Made by a program: the position numbers and the translations under genes. From positions 2,055,001-2,119,000 of the forward strand of contig JAJHZJ010000013.1 of assembly GCA_023548195.1 (NCBI GenBank): a DNA stretch of 64,000 nucleotides, in the 5' to 3' direction. The notes beneath the pieces were generated by a model that had not been told where the DNA came from, searched no databases, and saw only the letters and a program-made list of their open reading frames with translations. This DNA is from Bettongia penicillata ogilbyi. Lineage: Eukaryota > Chordata > Mammalia > Diprotodontia > Potoroidae. Below are positions 23,463-35,774 of the stretch, piece by piece. Numbering within the stretch: position 1 is the stretch's first letter; every line of letters starts with the position of its first letter.

Positions 23463-23636
23463 TATCTTTTTGTTTGTTTGTTTTTTGGGGAGGGGGAGAA
23501 GGCAAGGCAATTGGGGTTAAGTAACTTGCCCAAGGTCACATAGCTAGTAAGTATCAAGTACCCAAGGCCGAATTTGAACTCAGGTCCTCCAGACTCCAGG
23601 GCTGGTGCTCTATTCACTGAGCCATCTAACTGCCCC
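23463..23636 (-). repeat. tRNA-head SINE with A-rich tail, reverse
   Basis: A T-rich start (the tail on the minus strand) leads into 'ggcaaggcaattggggtta', 'cacatagctagtaagtat', 'gaactcaggtcctccaga' and head 'gtgctctattcactgagcc'. There is no MAR1 or MIR tail. This matches the shorter marsupial tRNA-derived SINE type (WSINE/SINE1-like) and is among the better preserved SINEs here. Confidence 0.8.
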
Positions 23637-25054
23637 AACTCATCTTTTTAATACCAATATTCTATTGGTCTTGTTAAGTGGTTGTGGAGTATGGAACATT
23701 ATAGACACTGAAGAAATGAAAATGAGTATCACCTGGAGGGCAATGGAGAACTATAAAGAAGAAACTTCAGAGCAAAAGGAATAAAGGAAGTCTTCAGGGA
23801 AATGTAGAAAAGATAAGGTGAATTTTTCATATGGCAAGGGAAAAATCAGTGAACAACCCCACTCCTCCACTGGTATCCTCACAAAACAAAGGAAGGAAGG
23901 CTTCCACAGCACATTGGGTAGCAAACAACAGACAAAATGGATATGTGTTGCATGGAGGTGGGTGGACATGAATGGGTAGTAATCTACATCACACAGATCA
24001 AAGAGGACAACAGGTCCTTTGTGTGGAGAGAGTGGCCTGGGGATTCTGAGAGGTCAACGTCATATATACTTAAACCCATGCACATACAACTTGTAGGTAT
24101 CAGAAGTAATACTTAATTAAACACAGGTCTTTCTGACTCCAAGACAAGCCTCTCTGCTACACAGCTCCTGCCAGAAATATCTTGTAGGAAAAGGCATCAG
24201 ATTCTTTTCAGGCACTCTGAAGTTTTATCAGACATTTCTGGGTACTCAAAGTATCAATTCAAAATCGAATACTGTTATCTATGAGAAAGCACATTTGATA
24301 CCTTGGAGTAAACAAGGCAGATGGCCCACTGCAAGAAAAGCTATCTCATCAATATAAGCTCATTCTAAATGTCCAGAAAGAATACTTCTTATCGGCACAA
24401 ATGAAGCAGTGCGAGCAGGCACAAAACTGGTCATTCATGTCACATTTTCTGTTGGGAGTTAAATAAAAACAGCAATATGTGGTATGTATATGGATTCAGA
24501 GACTCCTTGTAGTGACACTGGGGCCCTTATCCATGATATAGGGCTGGATACCACTGCCCTAAGGTTCTAGGAACCCTGAATTTGAACTCTAATAAGAAGG
24601 CATGATAGAAGATGTGTAAGGGTAACATTACTATGAGTTTGAGATTTTTAGCAGGTCCCTACCACACTAAAATGTTATTTCCCTCCTTCCCACTCTATCT
24701 GAACACACAGTACAAGGTCAGCAAAGGGAAAAACAGAACACCTTCCTATAAAGCTGTTTGGTGTGGTAAGAAACTGGGCAGAGAAAAAAATATATCTTAT
24801 AAGCACCATCAATTCCATTTATCTTTTTATCATTCTAGCTGGGTATATGTCTATGAATGTGTATAAAAATCTATACTGTTCAATTCCCAGACATGCTATT
24901 ATTTACAGACTCTTGAGCCACTCTCTCTCTCATTTGATTTTGTAGCACTATGTACTCCTATTATGTACTTATGAATGGGGTATTGTGGGAGGACTAGCAC
25001 CTCTGGAGTGAGGGTTTTTCAGGGCTGCTCATCCACCTGCCACCCAACTATCAC
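23637..25054. other. Unassigned; SINE debris near 24100-24170
   Basis: 'cacaggtctttctgactcc' near 24121 is a reversed MIR-like end. Elsewhere no gene or repeat recognised. Confidence 0.4.
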
Positions 25055-25310
25055 TTGTGGCTCCAAGAAGATGTAGCATGTACAATGACCACACCCTGGT
25101 AAACCATCTAGGCAGACAGGCACTAGATCACCAGACTGAGGATCACCTCCAGTAGTCCGGACCCACAGCAGGCCATTGGATGCAGAAGGCACAGGTAGCT
25201 TTGCACAGCCATCCCTTACTTAAACTCAATTCACTTGCATGTCATGGCATCACCACCCTGATGTCATAGTCCTCTTCAAGAACAAAGGAAAAACAGCAGC
25301 AGCAGCAACT
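25055..25310 (+). repeat. Family D dispersed element, 3' part
   Basis: 'gatcacctccagtagtcc', 'tttgcacagccatccctta', 'caattcacttgcatgtcat', 'ccctgatgtcatagtcctc', ending in a CAG-rich tail. Same order as 36220-36345 and, reversed, 62640-62812. Confidence 0.75.
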
Positions 25311-27417
25311 GACAGGTCTCAAACCTTGATGAGTTAGGGGGATGTCTACCCCAGGCATGTGAAGACTTCCCCTGGAGGAATGAATGGATGAGAACAATTT
25401 GTTCCAATAGCCATGAAAGCTATGGAAGATGCCAAGACCAAGACACACACACACACACGCACATTCAGACACACAAATAATACACCAACTATATTACATA
25501 TAAATTTATATACATATGTATGTGTTTTGAAAGACAAATAAATGAATAATTTGATTTCTAAAGTTTATCATAATCACAGAATAATTTCATTTAAGAACAA
25601 AAGCAAGGCAGAAGTAAATAACCCCAACAAAATGTGAAAGTGTTTCAGAAAGACATATACAGTGACCAATGTTTATGTTATATTAGTAACAGAGCTAATA
25701 AAATTATTATCTCATCTATTCAAAACTCCTTGACCCTGGTGAATGTTTATCACTTTGGCCAGTCAACAATCTGTTTTGACCATGACACTCTCCACTCACC
25801 CCTAAAGCTTTAGAGTGTTTTTCTCATCTTTCTCGAGTATAAGGCTTTCCCTTCTTTCTTTTTTCATATATCAAATTATTTCTGCCTTTATCCCAGTACA
25901 GATACAGTGTGCTCCCTCCACTTCGCTCATCTTATACTCACCTCTAAGCCTTTTCAACTAAAAAAGCTTAATTTCATGTGCCTGGATCTTATCCAATCTG
26001 TCTCTTTGGGATCCCTCAAGCAGCACCTGAAAATCCTACCACCTCCTTTATAGGAAGGCTTTGAGCAATTTCTTTCTTTTACTTAAACATAAGAACACCT
26101 GCAGCTATTCTCTCAGATCTCCTGACCAAGAATACATGAACTTTGTCTTTACCTTGTCTCCCTGGTTCTCAAGTGCATCTCAATGCATTTATATATTATC
26201 TACATAAGCTGTACACACTTTATTATGCATGTGTATAATGGCACAATGCTTTTATCTCTAAGTTCATACTTTTGGTAGGAGCATAAGTGCATCTCCACAA
26301 GCTTCTTTCTCTGCCTTTCTCTAAGACTCTCTGAAGGCAGAGGTCCAGTTGTTACTTCTGTTTGACAAGTGCCTCTACCAATTCCCAGTCCTTTCTGTGA
26401 TCCTTGAACATAGGTGACCTTGCTTGGTACTCCCTACATCAGCCTAAAAAGATCTACTGTCAAAGGGCCAGTCTGGCTAAGTGTAGAGAAGTTCAGCAAC
26501 CCGAATGTTGACCACCAAGGGACCATTTTTTTGGCCCCAGCAACTAAAATGTTTTCTAAAGGTAGTACTATGAATGAGTGAGGATGGGGGTAAAGAAGAG
26601 ATCCATACCAGCCAAATCCTGAGGTCCCACAGTATGTTTGTGTAGAAGTCAAAACACACCAAATTTAGATCATCTTCTCAATTTGTACATGGTAGCTGAA
26701 ATGGCTCTTGGAGACCCTGTTGTACAGAAGAGAGGCAGTGGCAGGGTAGCAGTGTGGACTAGACAGGCAAGAGATTAGGAGGCCTCTACAATATTCTAGA
26801 GGGTAAGTGCTGGGCCCCTGAGCATGGGCAGTGTCAAGAGTTATAAGAATGTGGGAGATATTTTGGGCGTAGAATCCACAGAATTTGACAACTGATTTAG
26901 TGTACAAAGTTCCTTTTCCATAGGTTCTGGTGAAATTTAGGTTTCCTGATTTCTCTTTCTGCATATTTGAAAACTGACTTATTATCTGGTAAAAACAGAA
27001 AAAAAAAAGGCCATTTTCATTTGACCAGAGTACAGCATTTTGACAACCAACCCCTAGGATAAAATCAATCAATAATAATCAAGGATATAATAATGTTGTT
27101 TCTAATAAGGAGTTGGGGTGTGCGTGTGTGTGTGAAAATCAGTACACAGAGTCACCAAATTATTAGCATACTTTCTAGTCCTTGGGAAAGGGACAGGGAA
27201 AAGATTTATTTTGTGTGCATGCTGACTCCAGTGAGTTCAGCTGGTCAAAACAGGGTACCAATAAATTCAGGGTCACAGGTTTGTACAGAGAAAAGTTACC
27301 CTTCAGTCACAGATTGAATGGTGGATCGCAGGCAGTAATCTTGCAAATGTATACTCCAAGAAAGGATTGTGCAGGGATTAGGTCAAAGACATACTTTAAA
27401 CTGTAGGAACAACTCAG
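25311..27417. other. Unassigned, pyrimidine-rich stretches
   Basis: Includes a short (AC)n at 25443-25458 and C/T-rich DNA at 25780-26380 that might be old LINE. The minus frame at 26665-27072 (135 codons) follows a good acceptor-like tract but has no recognisable domain. Confidence 0.35.
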
Positions 27418-27444
27418 AACACACACACACATGCATGCACGCAT

Positions 27445-27482
<38 letters not shown>
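27418..27482 (+). repeat. (AC)n-(CT)n microsatellite
   Basis: 'acacacacacacatgcatgc' then an uninterrupted CT run to 27482. Confidence 0.95.
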
Positions 27483-27484
<2 letters not shown>

Positions 27485-27643
27485 TAGATAGGTTAAGAGC
27501 ATCATCTTTTATCGGGACAACAGAGGCTGGTATTAATATTGTTGGGCTTTCCGAACAGCCAACAAAAATAACGGTGAGTAGAGGAAATGTGTCCCATGTT
27601 GCCAAGGTGTGAATGGGAAGGACAGGATCCCTAGATTCAAAGG

Positions 27644-27870
27644 CATGATGACACAGTGGAGAGAGTGCCAAAGTCAGCAGCAAGAAACACATGAGTTTCA
27701 ATCTTGCCCTTTTCACAATCTAATTGAATGAATCTAAATAAACCATTTCAACTTTTTTTCAGCCTCAGTTTTTTCTTCTGTAAAAGGGAGATAATGCTAG
27801 CACCCATCTCTTCAAGTTGTTAGAGATCAAATGAGATAATAAATGCTAGCTATTATTTTTATTGTTACTG
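27644..27870 (+). repeat. Type B SINE
   Basis: 'gatgacacagtggagaga', 'cagcctcagttttttcttc', 'gataatgctagcaccc' and 'taataaatgctagctatt'. Part of the core is replaced by an A/T-rich stretch. Confidence 0.7.
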
Positions 27871-28630
27871 CCATTACTGTTATTAAAATCATAACTGAAG
27901 TTTTTGTTGGAGAGAGGAGAGCACAGGAATTACAGTTTCCCTACTTGGGCATTCTCCTTTTCAATCTTATATTGTCATTACTTCTGCATTTTTATTTTCC
28001 CTAATAGCTCATAGGCTGGCTCTTACAAGGCAGGGATTGTCTTTTCCTTTTCAGTACCTGGCAGAGAATACTCTAGGTGAATTAAAATAAACAGCAGCCG
28101 TGACTTTAAACCAAACCTTTGCTAAGATGTAGCATTTCACCAGGATATACTGGCAAGAACTGTCTATTGACAGTTTTTATTTTCTATGATTTACAAAGTA
28201 AATAAGACTCTGGAAAGAATGAAATAAGTGGTAACTCTAAATCTCTTGATGAAAATCCTAGTACATTTATGCACACACACCCGTCAGATAAGTGCCAGGG
28301 TTTCAAGGTTACTCAGAGGTATTCTACTATTTAGTTGCAGAAATGACTCCATCTTAACTAATGGTTTGCTGACACGTGATGCCGTGAGCAATGCCACTGG
28401 AGTGTTGTTTTAATTTTAAGCTTTCAATTTCTGTCTAAACATTTTTTATAAATTTAAAGAGCTGTTACGTACCATAAATAACTAAAGCTGATATTTTAAG
28501 TCAATTCCAAGTGAAAAATTAAATATTTTATCTGTAGTACATTTATAAAACACTATGTACATGTTCCCCCACTGTTCTTTTTGAACTATGAGTGTGAGAG
28601 GCAGAGGAAGAAGAGGAAAAGAAGAAATGC
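27871..28630. other. No feature recognised
   Basis: AT-rich single-copy-looking DNA. No coding or repeat signature. Confidence 0.4.
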
Positions 28631-28635
28631 AGAAT

Positions 28636-28725
28636 GCACTTAACCTCTCTGGGCCTCAGTTTCCTCAACTGTGAAATGAAGGAGTTGGACTAGATTACTA
28701 TCAAGTCTTTTCCACTCATTCCTTA
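28636..28725 (+). repeat. Type C SINE, 3' half
   Basis: 'aacctctctgggcctcag', 'tgaaatgaaggagttgga' and 'ctagattactatcaag'. Confidence 0.75.
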
Positions 28726-28819
28726 TTCTTCACCACTGGCAGAGGGCACTGCAAAATTTAAAGCATTCTATAAATGCCCATTATTTAGCAGTACTACTGG
28801 TGGCACTGGCCACGGCAAC

Positions 28820-28945
28820 ATAGGTATCATTACTCTCACTTTACAGATAAAGAAATTGGGACTCAGAGAGGTGAATGAGATCGAGTAAGAGTCCGAGAGG
28901 CAGGACTTGTTCTCAGGTCTATATGACTACAAGTCCTAGTTCTTT
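28820..28945 (-). repeat. MIR-like SINE, reverse
   Basis: 'ctcactttacagataaag', 'gggactcagagaggtga' and 'gttctcaggtctatatg'. Confidence 0.65.
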
Positions 28946-29119
28946 CAATTATACAAAATTATCTGACATTCATTATGATCATACCCTCATCTCTACCCAC
29001 AGGTGTTATGTTCCACCTAACCCTGCCTCAGGCGTTTATCACATTAGGCCTTGGGCATTTCCCACAACATCCTTTGGAAGTTTACTGGTTTCTATGGTAT
29101 TTATTGCCACCTGTACATG

Positions 29120-29495
29120 AAGAATTCTCAAATCAACAATTCTAGCTCTTCCCATCTCTATTACTGAACTTCTCACTGCATTGAGGATAAATCCCCTTAG
29201 ACGGCCCCCCGTCTTCTGAACATCATTGTGTCCAATGTGAAGAGGTTCTAAATTCTTCTCTCTGACTTACAAAGGCCACTAGAGAGGCATCATATTTCTC
29301 CTAATCCTCTGGGCTGAGAAACTTCTTCAACTTTTACCTCTATTGACCTCTTTATCCAATCTGTCACCAAGTCTTGCCAAGTCTTTCTTCACCTTTCTTT
29401 ACATTCCCATAACCACAGTGTGATATCCAAGTCATGATCTTCTCACGTACAAACTTGTGTCACTATCTCCTTACTAGTCTCTTACTTATTTCACT
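29120..29495 (+). repeat. L2 fragment
   Basis: 'atccaatctgtcaccaagtc' and 'atctccttactagtctctta' are L2 sense blocks, as is the C/T-rich context. Confidence 0.6.
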
Positions 29496-29498
29496 CTC

Positions 29499-29568
29499 CT
29501 TGCCAAGAAAACCCCATGGACAGTATGGCTCCACAGGTCACCAAGAGTTGGGTACAACTGAACACCAC
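29499..29568 (+). repeat. MAR1-type SINE tail fragment
   Basis: 'cttgccaagaaaacccca', 'ggtcaccaagagttggg' and 'tacaactgaacacc'. Confidence 0.75.
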
Positions 29569-29964
29569 CACCACTATATCGAACAGCAAATTTCCTTGTT
29601 CAACCCAAGAGCAAAGAGATCATCTTGGATACTATTCCATAGACTATCTGAAAAACAAACAAACCCACAAGATTGTCCAATTCAAACTCTTTTATAACAT
29701 ACCTCCTCATCTTTAGAAATACAAAGTACCCCACATTTATTGATTCACTCCCTGTTCCTAAATTTGATCAAAGAGATCTTGATCTATAATTTATTAATTG
29801 AAATGTTCCTCATATGTATTGCTAAGATCTGATGTTCTAGACAAAAAAACAGTTGGTCACTGCTTTACCTTTGACCCTGGGAAGGTCCTCCACTTACCAT
29901 ATCCAATGCTGTAAGTCCAATCACTAAAGTGGTTATGAGTAAATGTCTATGTGTGCACAATAAC
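29569..29964. other. No firm feature
   Basis: A 26-nt minus-strand segment at 29898-29923 sits between an acceptor-like tract and 'gtaagt', too short to support. The rest is L2-like or unassigned. Confidence 0.3.
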
Positions 29965-30060
29965 AAATAACTAGCATTTATATATAGTGCTTTAAGGCAT
30001 GTAAAGCTCTTTATAAATATTATTCCTTTGGATCCTCATAAGACCCCTGGGAAACGGATG
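29965..30060 (-). repeat. Type B SINE tail, reverse
   Basis: 'tagcatttatatatagtgc' and 'tggatcctcataagacccc'. Confidence 0.65.
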
Positions 30061-30074
30061 AAAGAAAGGAAGGA

Positions 30075-30303
30075 ACCAGGCACTGGGTTAAGCACTTTAC
30101 AAATACTATCTCATTTGATCCTCATAACAACCCTGAGAGCTAAGGTATTATTATTAACCCATTCTACAGCTGAGGAAATAGAGGCAGGCAGAGACTTATA
30201 AATAACTAGCCCACCGTCAGACAGCTAAGAAGCATCTGAGGTTGCTTCGGTACTCAGGTCTTCCTGACTCCAGGCCCAGCACTCTATCCACTTCTACACC
30301 TAG
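30075..30303 (-). repeat. Type B SINE, reverse, near complete
   Basis: 'gcactttacaaatactatc', 'ttgatcctcataacaaccc', 'caggtcttcctgactcc' and 'agcactctatccacttc'. Confidence 0.85.
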
Positions 30304-30354
30304 GTGCTTTCACTGAACATGGAAGTGTTAAAGACATGTTTCTCACAACCTACT

Positions 30355-30496
30355 GGTGAGACATACAGTGTAGGTATTATACCCATTTTTCAATTGCAGA
30401 AACTGACTAAAGCACTACAGATGGGCTGTGGTAGAACTTGAACGAAGGTTTCTTGGCTTTAAGTCTAGCATGCTTTCCATTAATTGCCAAGCTACT
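30355..30496 (-). repeat. MIR-like SINE, reverse
   Basis: 'tattatacccatttttcaa', 'gggctgtggtagaac' and 'ctagcatgctttccatta'. Confidence 0.65.
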
Positions 30497-30734
30497 TACC
30501 AACGGAGTATAGGATCTGAAGTCAAGAAGACTCATCTTCCTGAGTTCAAATCTCTCCTCAGACACTTACCAGCTGGGTGTATTTGGGCAAATCACATAAC
30601 CCTGTCTGCCTGTTTCCTCAATAGTAAAAAGAGCTGGAGAGGGAAATGGCAAACTGCTCTAGAATCTTTGCCAAGAAAATCCCAAATGGGGTCACCAAAA
30701 GTTGACACAACTGAAAATGACTGAACGACAGCAA
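30497..30734 (+). repeat. MAR1-type CORE-SINE, head-truncated
   Basis: 'ctgagttcaaatctctcc', 'gagctggagagggaaatgg', 'ccaagaaaatcccaaatgg' and 'gactgaacgacagcaaa'. Confidence 0.9.
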
Positions 30735-31184
30735 ATGTGTATACATTTACATATACACACATATAGCAGTGATAATGTGTGTAATAGAAGGCATTATGAT
30801 GGACATGCATGACTAGAAAAGATGGGCAAGTCCTACCGATAAGAGGAAGGGATGAAGGACAGTACAGCCCAAGTGCTAAAATGTACATCTAAAAAATATG
30901 AAGAACACTAGAAAATGGCCTGCAGCACACCAAACGTATCTGCTAAGGATGACTTCACAACAGAGATGAGAACGAAAACTGCACAGGATCAGAAGGCATC
31001 CTAGGCATGTAGGCATGCAGGCCAGCAGGCAGGGACACCCACTGTGACGTTATGGATCTACTGAAGTATTATGTATGTAAAGTATATGTGCATCTATCAC
31101 ATACCATCAAGTATCATATACTTAAAATCCAAATAAGTACTTCATATATGCAGAAAGAAGCAAATTTATACTTCTACAGATTTC
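30735..31184. other. No feature recognised
   Basis: Contains short 'aggcatgtaggcatgcagg' wobble repeats near 31005. No gene signal. Confidence 0.4.
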
Positions 31185-31320
31185 TTATGTACTCATCTCT
31201 TCCATTAGGATGCAAATCACTTGAGAATAGAGATTGCTCATTCTTTATATTTGTGTCCCTAGATCATAGCAGTGTGACAAATGGTAGATACTTGGTAAAT
31301 GCTTGCTGAGGGATAATACA
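31185..31320 (+). repeat. L2 3' end
   Basis: 'aatcacttgagaatagagat', 'tgtgtccctagatcatag' and 'agatacttggtaaatgc'. Confidence 0.6.
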
Positions 31321-31946
31321 AAAGTTTACAAGTCATATATGCTCATTAATTTAAAATGTCAAAATAAAATGACATTCTGTTTTTCTCTTATCTTTCTCAG
31401 GCCCTTCCATAGAATTCTGCATCTAACAACTTGATGTGATCATATAAAAGATGAATATTCTAGGACAGATAAATCAGGTACCATAAAATTAAAAAATCTG
31501 ATGCCCGAGGCAATGCAACAGTCAGATTACTTTAAGCTTTCTTGATATCTGGCATCTAAAAAGCTTGCTTGCTTGAAGAGAGAAGTTTTCAGAGGCTTGA
31601 ATTCATTAACACTTAACATCACAGTCTCACTCTTGTCTCTTCATGGCATGGGTGTGCCTGTGGGTCAATGAAGGCTACAACTAGCAGACTGCAAATTCTC
31701 GAGGGTCCTGACAAGCTGGAATGCCATTCTTGTTTCAAGTCCAGGGCTGTGTATCAGACTATGCACACTTAATACATGGTTGGACACAGGGTGTTGAATT
31801 TTTCTTCCATAGTAACTTCCCCAAATCATCTACTAAGGTTATTAAAAGGCTGGGCTTTGTGTCAAAGGAGGGAGTACCCAAGTCAATGAAATCACAGAGA
31901 TGTGAAATGCTAATGTCCCCATGAATAGTCCAGGAAACGTAAAGTC
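31321..31946. other. No feature recognised
   Basis: Single-copy-looking. Frame 31721-31924 has no domain signal. Confidence 0.4.
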
Positions 31947-32178
31947 ACTGTTTTTCAGTCATTTCATTAGCCTCTCTCTTCATGATCCCATTTTGGGGGT
32001 TTTCTTGACATCTTAAAGATACTGGAGAGATTTGCCATTTCCTTCTCCAGCTCATTTTACAGATGAGTAAACTTAGTCAAACAGGGTTAAGTGACTTGTC
32101 CAGGTTCACACAGCTGGTGTCTGAGTCCACATTTGAATTCAGGTCTCGCTACCACTGAGCCACCTAACTGCCTCTCAT
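31947..32178 (-). repeat. MAR1-type CORE-SINE, reverse
   Basis: 'tttcagtcatttcattag', 'tttgccatttccttctcc', 'caaacagggttaagtgac' and 'ctaccactgagccaccta'. Confidence 0.9.
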
Positions 32179-32299
32179 TAAGTCATCAGATAATTGTAAA
32201 CTTTAATATGGCAGCTGGCTACACTCAGTCTAGCAACAGTCCCTAAAGCCAGAACATAGTTCTCAGTGTACTTGAAACTCTGGAACAAGGTATCTTTCT

Positions 32300-32910
32300 A
32301 ATGATTAGGTCAGACCATGTCATTCTTATGAATATTCAAAAAGCTACAATGGCTTCCCAAGCTCTTTAGAGCTTGTCATTCAAGGCTCATCACAACAATA
32401 GAACCATAAAACCTGAGAGATGAGACTTCAGGGTTATCTAGTGATTTAGGGTATCTTCAACAAGTGGTGGAAGACTTCCAGGGGAGTACTCTAAAGGCTT
32501 ACTTTAAATTTCTTACTATCACATACCGCCTACATCCCAGTCAAAATGGATTACTGGCCATTGCTCAAACACTGTCTACATTTTCCCATCACTGTACCCT
32601 AGTTCTCCCTGGACCACTTCCTATTCTTGTCTCCATTTATTGAACCTGTCCTTCAGGGATCAGCTCACATGCTCCATCTTCCATGAAGCCTTCCTAGGAG
32701 CCAACAATGTCTTTTCTCTATCCTCTAAGTGTGTCTGGTACTTTACACCTTTCTAACATCCTGAGAACGTTCAATTTTATGTGATATTTGTCTTCCTTTC
32801 CATCTATTGTTCTTTAAGAATTTTAAGCTTCTTAAGGACAGGAACCATTTCTTATTCATCTTTGTGGTTCCTTCAATTCTCAGCACAATATTTTAAACAA
32901 AATAAAAGGA
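32300..32910 (+). repeat. L2 fragment interrupted by SINE debris
   Basis: 'acaatggcttcccaagctc', 'ccttcagggatcagctcac', 'gaagccttcctaggagcc' and 'cttaaggacaggaaccat' are consecutive L2 3' landmarks. A piece of reversed type C SINE lies at about 32398-32445. Confidence 0.75.
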
Positions 32911-34304
32911 AAGTGAATATTTTTTTAAATGGACCCCAAAAAGGTCCACTTTAGAGCTCCCTGTTCTGGAGCTGTGAAATGTTTATATATTCTTAATATT
33001 TTTTCATGCTGTACAGGCAAGATGTTTACAAATTAAGATATTTTAAAGTCTACTACTAATCTGAAGATGATATAGATATAAATAAGAAAAGAATTTACTT
33101 TCTATGACCGAAATTTATTCCAATGTTGGTTATTAAAAAGAGATGGGTTCTTAAAAGATTTGGTTGAAGGTGCTAGTGTTGTAGACACAAGGGTGAATGT
33201 GAAGACCTATGGTTCATTTCAGCATAATGACAGACTCAGTATGATCTGACAGGTTTTATTGAACACTTTAATCATCTCAACAAAGGTCTGCAGGGGAATA
33301 AAGTATTTTCCCAATACTATTTAAATCAAGGCAAAATTAAAATGGATGGTACTTTCAGCTGAAAAAAAGATACTGATTATTTAAAATATTAACCAAACTA
33401 AAAATACAGAGTTAATAACACATAAAATGAATGACAGACATGTTACTAGATCTTAGGTGTTGTTATAATGATTTAACATACTTCCAAGCAACTTTCTTCC
33501 TGCACCTCCCACCGCACTTTGTTGTGAACTTCTTTAATGAATTTAATTGTAATGTACATTAACACATCATATCTGTGAATTAATCCTCTTACAGGGAGCA
33601 CTCTAAGCTTCCTGAAGGCAGGAGTTGTATGTAGTTCCCAATGCACTTAACATTAGAAGGACAGGAATTTAAGAATATCTAGAAGAACCAAGCTGCATCA
33701 ATTGATGGTCTATTTTTTAATATAATTCATTTATTTTCAGTTTTCAAAATTCACTTCCATAAGATTTTTGAATTCTATTCTTATTCTGTATAATTTATTT
33801 ATGGTGGATTTTAAAAAAAAATTCATGTCAAAAGAAAATAGAAAAAGAATGTTTTTATTTCAAAGTAAAATTATAATAAATTTTTTTCATCAACTGATGC
33901 AACTAGTTCTTTTGATGTTTAATAAATATCTATTAAATGGTGTTAAATGAATAAAACAAGAGTCTAAGAGTGAACTTTCAGGGTTTTAAGGAAGCAGATC
34001 AGTTCATGATGTCATCAGTCCTTGCGCCCTTTAAGATTCTCAGATAGCTTATCTTAAACCATATCTGAAAAAGGAAACTTAAGGAAGAAGAAATTATGTT
34101 TGTATGCAGGCCAAATCCAAACAAGAGTTTGCCTCATCAAAATGTGGTATACACAAATTCTATGATTTTCATTAGTTTTATATTTAGGTTCACTTTAGCC
34201 TACATTCAAAAGCAAAACTTGGTAAGAATGAATTTCATTAAAATATAGCTACTTGCCTTGAGTGACATCTCAATAACAGTACAAAATAAATACATTTTGA
34301 TTTA
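32911..34304. other. AT-rich region, possible L1 debris near 33715
   Basis: 'ttcatttattttcagttttc' and 'aaaattcacttccataag' resemble sequence I associate with marsupial L1 copies, weakly. Otherwise unassigned and unusually AT-rich. Confidence 0.3.
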
Positions 34305-34490
34305 GAGGAGAGAGTCCTAGACTTGGGAGGCAGAATACCTGGGTTTGAATCCTGATTGCTATTTATTTGTCCTGTGACCCCAGACAAGTCATTTTAACTT
34401 TTTCTTTGCCTTAGCTTCCTCATTTGTAAAATGAGAGAGAATAACACCAGATGATCTCTAACTCCCTTTTAGTTCTAACATTCTGTACTC
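34305..34490 (+). repeat. Type C SINE, full length
   Basis: 'gagagagtcctagacttgg', 'gggtttgaatcctgattg', 'cttcctcatttgtaaaatg' and 'ccagatgatctctaactcc'. Confidence 0.8.
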
Positions 34491-34769
34491 CTGTGGCTCT
34501 TAATATTCCATGAACAACTACTATTAATAGTAGCCAGAGTTAAGAGCCTCAGTGAAATATATTTAACTTGTGATTGAAATTGTTATTATGGTATTACTTT
34601 AACTGACCTAAAACAGCCACAACTGATTTCAGAAAATTCACTATAATATTATGTCCTTACATAACAGTTTTGCATTCTATTAAATGAAGATGACATATTT
34701 CTCATCAGGTATCTGTAGTGACACATAACTTTCTTCTTTTCTTTCTTTAAATTCTTGTTCTTACTGCAG

Positions 34770-34865
34770 GAGGCCTGTAAATCTCTCCGGTCTAATGCTA
34801 AGGACAAGTATTGCTTTGCAAAGCTCGACCAAGGCTATGCTAATTTGTACTGCCTCCCAGTTTGA
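34770..34865 (+). other. Candidate terminal exon, 31 codons
   Basis: A long pyrimidine tract ('ctttaaattcttgttc') ends in 'ttactgcag' at 34769. From the next base a frame of 31 codons reaches TGA and contains three cysteines (KDKYCFAKLDQGYANLYC). A second frame is also open and starts RPVNLSG. No good donor follows, so only a terminal exon fits. No family recognised; a chance acceptor is quite possible. Confidence 0.2.
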
Positions 34866-35074
34866 ATGATTGCCACCTGTTCAGTATTTTTTAAAAAGCA
34901 TTTTTCAGTAACTCCCAGGGCCATGGTACAATGTAACATAGAATAATCTGTTAAGAGCTTACTGTCTAAATATATATACAGAGTCCAGGGGGTTGTATTT
35001 CAAAAGTTCCCATGTTAAGTCACTTGTTTGGAATTTGAACAGGTTTGTCCATAGAAAGTGTTGTATATTGTAGT

Positions 35075-35312
35075 GGCTAGCATTTAAATAGTACAGTCCA
35101 CAGAGGTTTGCAAAGTACTTAATACATATTAACTTATTTGATTTTCACAATAACCCAAAGAGATAGTACTAATTATTATCTCCATTTTATAGGTGATGAA
35201 ACTGAGGTACTGAGAGAATAAGTGACTGGCCCAGGATTAGGAAGTTTAGTAACTCAGGTCTTCCTAACTACATGTCCTTCATTTGAGCCACTACTCTATC
35301 TAGCTGCCTCTA
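35075..35312 (-). repeat. Type B SINE, reverse
   Basis: 'gaggtttgcaaagtactta', 'aattattatctccatttta', 'gatgaaactgaggtactg' and 'ctactctatctagctgcc'. Confidence 0.85.
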
Positions 35313-35351
35313 GCTAACTAGATTCCCAGGCCACACTACAAAAAACCTAAT

Positions 35352-35466
35352 TAATCTAACAAGCATTTATTAAGTTCCAACTATATGCAAGGCACCAAAA
35401 ATAAAGACAAAATAAAAAAAAAAAAACAGTCCTTGTCCTCAAGGACCTCATATTCTACTAGCAAGA
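35352..35466 (-). repeat. L3-like LINE 3' end
   Basis: 'aacaagcatttattaagttc', an A-run, then 'gtcctcaaggacctcatatt'. Confidence 0.65.
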
Positions 35467-35479
35467 ACTAAGAAGCTAC

Positions 35480-35700
35480 TCATTGAAGGATCTTTGCTTC
35501 CTCCCTGTGGCATCAAGTTTTAAATATGACATTTTAGTATCTTTGCACAAGCTATCCTTCCATACTTTAAAAATTCTTTCTCTTCTACCCACTCTTTGGA
35601 ATCCTCCACCACTTTAAGAATCAGCCAAGCCTTGTCCCCTTAACACACCATTGGGATCCCCTTTATTAATAGTACTTAACAACCTCTAAAAATAAGTCAA
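35480..35700 (+). repeat. L2 fragment
   Basis: 'atctttgcacaagctatcc' and 'aagaatcagccaagccttg'. Confidence 0.5.
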
Positions 35701-35774
35701 TAAAACAAATGTCAAGAATCATTGGACATGTTTCTTCCCTCTAGGGAAGCTACCTGTCTTGTTTTTTTTTTATA

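Noticed and set aside
26665..27072. 135-codon minus frame, the longest in the window
   Set aside because: It has a good acceptor-like tract but no domain, no supported donor and ordinary composition. Length alone is not enough at this base composition.
34771..34869. Second frame of the exon candidate starts RPVNL, as in the APELA hormone
   Set aside because: The rest lacks the conserved basic, two-Cys C-terminus of APELA, so the five-residue match is chance.
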